From positions 62,001 through 126,000 of the forward strand of contig JAQWTL010000018.1 in the NCBI GenBank assembly GCA_029242715.1: a stretch of DNA of 64,000 nt, read 5' to 3'. A program made the translations under genes and the position numbers. The stretch's first letter is position 1; each line of letters starts with the position of its first letter. Under the pieces are notes generated by a model that searched no databases, was not told the origin of the DNA, and was given only the letters and a program-made list of their open reading frames with translations. This stretch comes from Phycisphaerales bacterium. GTDB lineage: Bacteria > Planctomycetota > Phycisphaerae > Phycisphaerales > SM1A02. Shown piece after piece: positions 59,549 through 64,000 of the stretch.

Positions 59549-59956
59549 ATGGTGCGTAGGTTGATCTTAACCCTGGCATGCAGCCTGAGCCTGCTCAGTG
59601 GCTGCGCCAGTGTGACTCATGTTCAGGCCGGCCGACACGACCAGTTCCGGAATGCACTGGTTGATAGTTGCCACTCGATACAGATCTCTGAGTTCCAGAC
59701 CGCAAGACGTCAGCTGGATCAGGCGAGAAACCTGGCCCAGGGACAGCAGCAGCGTCAGAAGGTGATGGATCTCGAACACATGCTTGATGGTGCAAAGGCT
59801 TTGCATGACGGACATCCGCGCAAAGCCGCAACGGCCTGGCTTGCCATACGCAATACCGCGTTGAGGCAACAGGTGGTTGGTCTCGCTGATGCAGAAGGCA
59901 TCAACCTGATCGCTCTTGCAGAAGATGGCAGCATTGAAAAGGAAAGTTCACAATGA
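59549..59956 (+). CDS. Small lipoprotein (paralogue of 48426)
   Basis: 135 residues. Lipobox LSLLSGC with Cys19; AAGGAG lies upstream of the ATG. The helical body RQLDQARNLAQGQQQRQKVM and the later TAWLAIRNTALRQQVVGL match the first lipoprotein of the cluster. It overlaps the following gene by four bases, and that gene is the paralogue of 49917, so a two-gene unit seems to have been duplicated; at the left end a 361-residue gene now lies between the two. Confidence 0.82.
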   Translation: MVRRLILTLACSLSLLSGCASVTHVQAGRHDQFRNALVDSCHSIQISEFQTARRQLDQARNLAQGQQQRQKVMDLEHMLDGAKALHDGHPRKAATAWLAIRNTALRQQVVGLADAEGINLIALAEDGSIEKESSQ

Positions 59957-60396
59957 AACGTATCACTGCCCTGATGCTACTCACGGCCATCGTCCTGCCT
60001 GTATCAGCCTCATTTGGTGCAAGCTCCATGCCTCAACATGCCAGAGTGCTGCTTGCCGAGCGGGATCATCTGCAACAAAAGCTGCTTCGCGCCGATCAAG
60101 ATGCGGCTGATGCCCTGTTGCGAGGCGAGGATCCGATCGAACTCTACGCAGACCAGACCGGCCTCCAGGAACAGGTCGACATGATGCAGATGCGAATCGA
60201 ATCACTGGCGATGCGACTCGACTTCGACATCCCAGCGCTCAGTTCGTCCATCGATAACAGCGATCCGGCAGATGTGCTTGAATCTCACATTGCCATTGGA
60301 AGACAAAGAGCACAAAGCGCCATGGCCAATCGATGCCAGTCAGCCTGTGGTTCTATTCTTGAAGATGTGGATTTCGATTCATTCCTGAACTTCTGA
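59953..60396 (+). CDS. Small exported helical protein (paralogue of 49917)
   Basis: 147 residues. Signal peptide ending VSASFGA. The helices LLAERDHLQQKLLRADQDAA and DALLRGEDPIELYADQT match the 49917 protein closely. A C-terminal part contains CQSACGS with two Cys not found in the other copy. ATG overlaps the lipoprotein stop. It is the last gene of the plus-strand block and converges with the cobalamin gene. Function unknown. Confidence 0.82.
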   Translation: MKRITALMLLTAIVLPVSASFGASSMPQHARVLLAERDHLQQKLLRADQDAADALLRGEDPIELYADQTGLQEQVDMMQMRIESLAMRLDFDIPALSSSIDNSDPADVLESHIAIGRQRAQSAMANRCQSACGSILEDVDFDSFLNF

Positions 60397-60414
60397 GTTC
60401 ATCAGAGATCAGAT

Positions 60415-60969
60415 TTACTCGGCAATCCAGGGCGTGTCTTCGATGCCACGGTGGCGGTTGGCTGCCCGGGCCATGGCGAACAGAAGGTCACTTGCGCGGT
60501 TGATCCAGATCATGATGTCCTGCCCACAGGATTCCGCGTGGTTGAGCGTGCTGACTGCTCGCTCGCATCTTCGGGAGGACCCTCTCGCGATATGCAGTCT
60601 TGCCGCAAGTTCGCATCCGCCAGGCAAAACGAATGTCTTGAGGGCCGCATTCTGACCATCGATCTCATCAATCAGTTCTTCCAGAACCTTGACGTCAGAT
60701 GAATTGATTCTGGGCACTTTGTCCTCGTGAGGACCGCCAGGTGGGGTGGCCAGATCCGCTCCAAGCACAAACGCCTTGTCCTGCAACAAACTGATGATCT
60801 CAGCCAAACGTGCATCCACGTTTTCACATGCACAAGCAGCAAGACCCAGTGCAGCATTCATTTCATCTGCAAAGCCATATGCCGCAACACGCACATGATG
60901 CTTTGGTACTCGGCCACCGCCAAAGAGATCGGTACAGCCATCATCACCTCGGCCCGTATACAGACTCAT
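60415..60969 (-). CDS. Cob(I)alamin adenosyltransferase, PduO type
   Basis: 184 residues. Transfers adenosyl from ATP to cob(I)alamin or cob(I)yrinate to form coenzyme B12. Family motifs: TGRGDDGCTDLFGGGRVPK (ATP binding), FADEMNAALGLA, LPGGCELAARLHIARGSSRR and NRASDLLFAMARAAN. Trimeric PduO/CobO2 family. It lies 20 bases after atpG on the same strand. No other cobalamin genes are in the window. Confidence 0.93.
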   Translation of the reverse strand: MSLYTGRGDDGCTDLFGGGRVPKHHVRVAAYGFADEMNAALGLAACACENVDARLAEIISLLQDKAFVLGADLATPPGGPHEDKVPRINSSDVKVLEELIDEIDGQNAALKTFVLPGGCELAARLHIARGSSRRCERAVSTLNHAESCGQDIMIWINRASDLLFAMARAANRHRGIEDTPWIAE

Positions 60970-60989
60970 CGAGGGACGAACTCCCGGTT

Positions 60990-61871
60990 CTATTCCAGTG
61001 CCGCAGCGCCCGAGACGATCTCGGTCAACTCAGTGGTGATCTGGCCCTGCCGCGCCCGGTTGAACAGGCGGCTCAGAGTGCTTCCGAATTCCTTTGCATT
61101 CTCCGTTGCAGCCTTCATGGCGATCATTCGCATGATCTGCTCACTGACCACTGCCTCGTTGAATGCCTGCAGCAATGCTGTCTTGATTGTCAGCGGAAGG
61201 AGCTCATCAAGAAGCTCGCGTGCTGATGGAAGGAAGTCATAGTGGGGTTGGTAACCGGAGCTCTCTTGCGCCTCGTCACCAGTGCCGGTATCAGCCATGG
61301 GCAGCAACTGCTTTTTCTCTGCCACCTGTCGAGATGCTGAGACGAATCGCATTGAGATGATGCGAATCGCGTCGTATTCACCCGACATGTATCGCTCGAT
61401 GTAATCTGCAGCAATATCGCCGACATCTTCATAGCTGGGCTTATCGCCAACGTCGAGCAGCTTTGATACCTCGATGTGCTGGAACTTGAAATACCCAAGC
61501 CCCTTCTTGCCGGCAACTTCGAGATCGAACTCGACACCGTCGTCCTTGAGACCTCGGACATAGTTCAAAGCTGTTCGAAGAACGTTGCCGTTGTAGGCAC
61601 CACAAAGTCCACGGTCAGAACAGATCACCAGGACCAGTTCCTTGCCGACTTTCTGGTCCGGACCTGAAATCAATCTCGACTCGTATTCATCAGCCGCAGT
61701 TGCCGCCTGGCGAACCATGTCGTCAATGCAAGCTGCATAAGGCTTGGAAGACTCGGCCTTTTGGAGTGCCGAGGTGAACTTGGCCGTCGCGATCATCTGC
61801 ATCGTCTTGGTGATGCGGGCAATGGTCTTGACAGCCCCGATTCGCTTCTTGATTTCACGTATCTGGGCCAT
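60990..61871 (-). CDS. atpG: ATP synthase F1 gamma subunit
   Basis: 293 residues from ATG 61871; the frame upstream to 62060 belongs to the next gene's region. The N-terminal helix MAQIREIKKRIGAVKTIARI and ITKTMQMIATAKF is canonical. CSDRGLCGAYNGN marks the core and MKAATENAKEF the C-terminal rotor helix. No atpA, atpD, atpH or atpC lies next to it: its neighbours are a PhnP-like hydrolase and a cobalamin enzyme. It is therefore separated from the usual atp operon, or is a second copy. Confidence 0.94.
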   Translation of the reverse strand: MAQIREIKKRIGAVKTIARITKTMQMIATAKFTSALQKAESSKPYAACIDDMVRQAATAADEYESRLISGPDQKVGKELVLVICSDRGLCGAYNGNVLRTALNYVRGLKDDGVEFDLEVAGKKGLGYFKFQHIEVSKLLDVGDKPSYEDVGDIAADYIERYMSGEYDAIRIISMRFVSASRQVAEKKQLLPMADTGTGDEAQESSGYQPHYDFLPSARELLDELLPLTIKTALLQAFNEAVVSEQIMRMIAMKAATENAKEFGSTLSRLFNRARQGQITTELTEIVSGAAALE

Positions 61872-61884
61872 GGAACCGCGGAGT

Positions 61885-62760
61885 CTAGCAAGACGGGGTC
61901 TGGGCCGCTTCCCCGGGTCGATCCACAGGGGCTCCGGGGCTTCCAACGGCCAATCGCTGGCCGTCCCAGCCAAGGGCCATCCCCCCGGGAAGGCGGGCAT
62001 CGGTCTGGGCATGCCCGATCTCGTGAGCCATGTGTATGAACCACGTCTGCTCAGCAGCAATGGATTCAGCCGCTTCTATCGCCTGATCGAGGTTGAAGTG
62101 GGTGGGATGATGTCGCTCCCGGAGCATGTCCAGGAAGAGTGTCTGCAGGCCCGCCAGTCGTGTCCAGGAGTCCGGTGGAATGGCGGACACATCCGTGCAC
62201 CAGGCCAGGGGAAGCGGGCCCATGGATTCCCCGGCTTCAAATCGAAAGCCCATGACCGGAAGTCGACCATGGAGAAGACGAATTGGCTCAACCTGTAATC
62301 CAAACAGATCAAGCTTGTGGCCCGGAGCAAGTTCGTGAGGTATCAGGGTGGCAACGAAGGAATCGTTGATATTCCGATCCCGTTGAAAGATGTGCCGGTA
62401 GACACGATCCAGATGGTCAAGCGTGTGAGGTTCCGCATAGATGTCGATTGGCGCTCGCATCGTCACATTGAAACGGCGGACCTCATCAAGACCGAAAGTG
62501 TGATCAACGTGGTTGTGCGTAAACAGGATTGCATCACAACGATCAATGCCGGCTCGCAGAACTTGCTGTCGCAGATCCGGCGAGGCATCGATCAGGATCG
62601 TACGCGGATGGTCATCGGCATCAATGAATCGAATGGCTGCTGATGTTCGCAACCGCTTGTCTCTTGGATCATCGCTATGGCACACCTCGCAATCACATCC
62701 AATGGCCGGAATACCAGCGGATGTACCTGAGCCAAGCACGAGAAACTCGAAATCACGCAT
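61885..62760 (-). CDS. PhnP-like metallo-beta-lactamase-fold hydrolase
   Basis: About 291 residues from ATG 62760 (ATG 62766 possible; further upstream starts overlap thiE). EFLVLGSGTSAGIPAIGC and CDCEVCHSDDPRDKRLRTSA are typical of the PhnP/cyclic phosphodiesterase group. The core zinc motif is FTHNHVDHTFGLDEVRRF. WCTDVSAIP and IHMAHEIGHAQ carry later ligands. PhnP itself cleaves cyclic ribose phosphates in phosphonate use; no phn genes are here, so the substrate is open. The start overlaps the thiE end. Confidence 0.87.
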   Translation of the reverse strand: MRDFEFLVLGSGTSAGIPAIGCDCEVCHSDDPRDKRLRTSAAIRFIDADDHPRTILIDASPDLRQQVLRAGIDRCDAILFTHNHVDHTFGLDEVRRFNVTMRAPIDIYAEPHTLDHLDRVYRHIFQRDRNINDSFVATLIPHELAPGHKLDLFGLQVEPIRLLHGRLPVMGFRFEAGESMGPLPLAWCTDVSAIPPDSWTRLAGLQTLFLDMLRERHHPTHFNLDQAIEAAESIAAEQTWFIHMAHEIGHAQTDARLPGGMALGWDGQRLAVGSPGAPVDRPGEAAQTPSC

Positions 62761-63841
62761 GACCATGTACCGGTTGCGATGCGATGGATTGATCTGGAAG
62801 CGGATCACCCATTGCTGCCATGAATGCCGCCGTGGCAGCTTCTGGGTCGTCAGCGTCACAAATGCCACTGCAGACAGCGATGCCGCGACCACCAGCTTCT
62901 CGCACATTCGAGACATTCATGGCATCGATGCCACCAACCGCAAGATGAGGACATGCCCCAAGGGCTGGAAGCAGTTCATGAAGTCTTTCGGGTCCCACAG
63001 GAGTCAGTTCCGGCTTGGTTGTCGAAACGAACATGGGTCCGATCCCGATGGTGGAAGCCCCATCGGCGATCGCAGTCGTAATGTCATTGGCCGTGCGGGC
63101 AGTCGCTCCGACCAAAAGGCTGTTGCCCGCGATACGCCGGACTTCCGAAACCGGAAGGTCCTCTGATCCGACATGTACACCATCAGCGTTCGAAGCCAGA
63201 GCGATATCCACACGGTCATTGATCATGACGGCAACACCTCTTGGGCGTGCCAACTCGACAAGCTGCTTCGCTCGATCCAAAAGCATACTCGTAGCCATCG
63301 ACTTCTCTCGTAGCTGCAGGCAATCTGCGCCACCGTCAATCGCGCCCCGAGCAACTTCAAGCCATGGGCGACGACAACGAGATTCAGTCAACAGGACACA
63401 AACCTGCCAACTGGGGGCAAGCCTGTATGGCAAAGAGATTTCGACTGCACCAGCACAGTCATACAGCCCGTACCGCATTCGCTCAAAGCCCGCCGCGAGA
63501 TGCGGCGCTTCGACCTTCGCCAGCTCTTCCAGGGATCGGAGAGCCTCGGTAGCTCGTCGGCCCGCTGCCGCCGCAACCGCGCGGAGATCCTGGCGGGTGC
63601 CTTCTGCACTGGTGGATATGTCGGTTCCAACATCGCCAGCCGTATCTCGAGACAGAACCATGGAAAGCCCTGGCCAGGAACCCGCAAACCGGGTCAGATC
63701 GTGGCGGGCCTGCTTGAGCGTTTCCACTCGAGCCGGATCGTCCAGAATGAACCTCGCCAGATCCTCGAGGACACGAAGTCCCTCTCGGGCCCTGTTGAAG
63801 GCAGCATCAGCCATGCGATTGGAGGCAGACATGAGCCTCAT
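62753..63841 (-). CDS. thiE: Thiamine-phosphate synthase with N-terminal ThiD2-like domain
   Basis: 362 residues from ATG 63841 (AGGGG upstream). Residues 1-140 form a helical ThiD2-like domain (SASNRMADAAFNRAREGLRV, LEDLARFILDD, RRATEALRSLEELAKV). The rest is the ThiE TIM barrel: CLQLREKSMAT, INDRVDIALASNADGVHVGS, GIGPMFVSTTKPELTPVGP and LAVGGIDA. ThiE joins HMP-diphosphate and thiazole phosphate into thiamine phosphate; ThiD2 is linked to pyrimidine phosphorylation. The fusion would make one chain cover both late steps. Confidence 0.9.
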   Translation of the reverse strand: MRLMSASNRMADAAFNRAREGLRVLEDLARFILDDPARVETLKQARHDLTRFAGSWPGLSMVLSRDTAGDVGTDISTSAEGTRQDLRAVAAAAGRRATEALRSLEELAKVEAPHLAAGFERMRYGLYDCAGAVEISLPYRLAPSWQVCVLLTESRCRRPWLEVARGAIDGGADCLQLREKSMATSMLLDRAKQLVELARPRGVAVMINDRVDIALASNADGVHVGSEDLPVSEVRRIAGNSLLVGATARTANDITTAIADGASTIGIGPMFVSTTKPELTPVGPERLHELLPALGACPHLAVGGIDAMNVSNVREAGGRGIAVCSGICDADDPEAATAAFMAAMGDPLPDQSIASQPVHGHA

Positions 63842-63931
63842 GGTAGTCCCCTCTGCAGTAGATAAGGCGGCGTTGTCGATGATGTGCCACACAACACCCG
63901 CCTTCGCCCTTCTATCTCGCAGGAGACACCC

Positions 63932-64000
63932 TTGTACCGCACCATTCGGACCGGATCACCACGTAAACCCGCTGTACTCATCGGCCTGCCAGCTGGAACC
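63932..64000 (+). CDS. Start of a gene cut by the window end
   Basis: TTG 63932 follows AGGAG at six bases and opens a frame reading YRTIRTGSPRKPAVLIGLPA to the end of the window. It is divergent from the thiE fusion. Too little remains to identify it, though the strong Shine-Dalgarno supports a real gene start. Confidence 0.5.
   Translation, partial: MYRTIRTGSPRKPAVLIGLPAGT

Overview
The window most likely comes from a Planctomycetota bacterium of the Phycisphaerae type. No rRNA is present, so this rests on gene content: four large secreted proteins ending in dockerin-like EF-hand pairs, many short lipoproteins and TPR proteins of planctomycete character, a FliA-like sigma factor, a paired clpP locus, a ThiD2-ThiE fusion, and a lysine/arginine repeat protein resembling chlamydial histone Hc2. 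The cell plan is Gram-negative-like: many lipoboxes, an outer-membrane beta barrel, LpoB/CsgG-type proteins and an ExbB/ExbD/TonB-like module. Base composition looks fairly even, and no insertion sequence, phage or CRISPR array was seen.

Layout. 1-6.7 kb: truncated M16 peptidase-like gene, histone-like repeat protein with terminator, 7Fe ferredoxin, small membrane proteins, FliA-like sigma factor, HTH membrane protein, phosphatidylserine decarboxylase. 6.7-12.8 kb: metG, a large secreted TPR protein, an ArsR-methyltransferase fusion coupled to a TPR lipoprotein. 12.8-20.4 kb (minus strand): BFD-like protein, PilZ protein, HslV, Ser/Thr kinase, PGRP/amidase, two lipoproteins, two ClpP paralogues, FHA-GAF histidine kinase. 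20.4-35 kb: housekeeping genes (holA, sucD, purM, rdgB, queF, transketolase, dnaN) mixed with lipoproteins and a LamG/dockerin protein. 35-48.3 kb: redox pair (DsbD N-domain and redoxin), rhodanese-like lipoprotein, metallo-beta-lactamase-fold hydrolase, three more dockerin-tailed secreted proteins, tRNA-Ile(GAT), mdh, MOSC protein, potassium channel, gap, subtilase.

48.4-60.4 kb is the most unusual part. Sixteen plus-strand genes, many overlapping by one or four bases, encode a minimal ExbB-like and ExbD-like proton-channel pair, a TonB-like proline-rich protein, a sigma/anti-sigma-like pair, a YcfL-LpoB lipoprotein pair, two further CsgG-fold proteins (one with a DUF4384-like domain) and several exported proteins. 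Two gene families occur once at each end of the block (48426 with 59549; 49917 with 59953). I infer a dedicated envelope machine that couples an inner-membrane motor to outer-membrane or peptidoglycan factors. I do not recognise it as a named system.

60.4-64 kb: PduO-type cobalamin adenosyltransferase, an atpG outside an atp operon, a PhnP-like hydrolase, a ThiD2-ThiE fusion, and the first codons of a divergent gene cut by the window end. All identifications come from reading the sequence by eye; no database search was possible.
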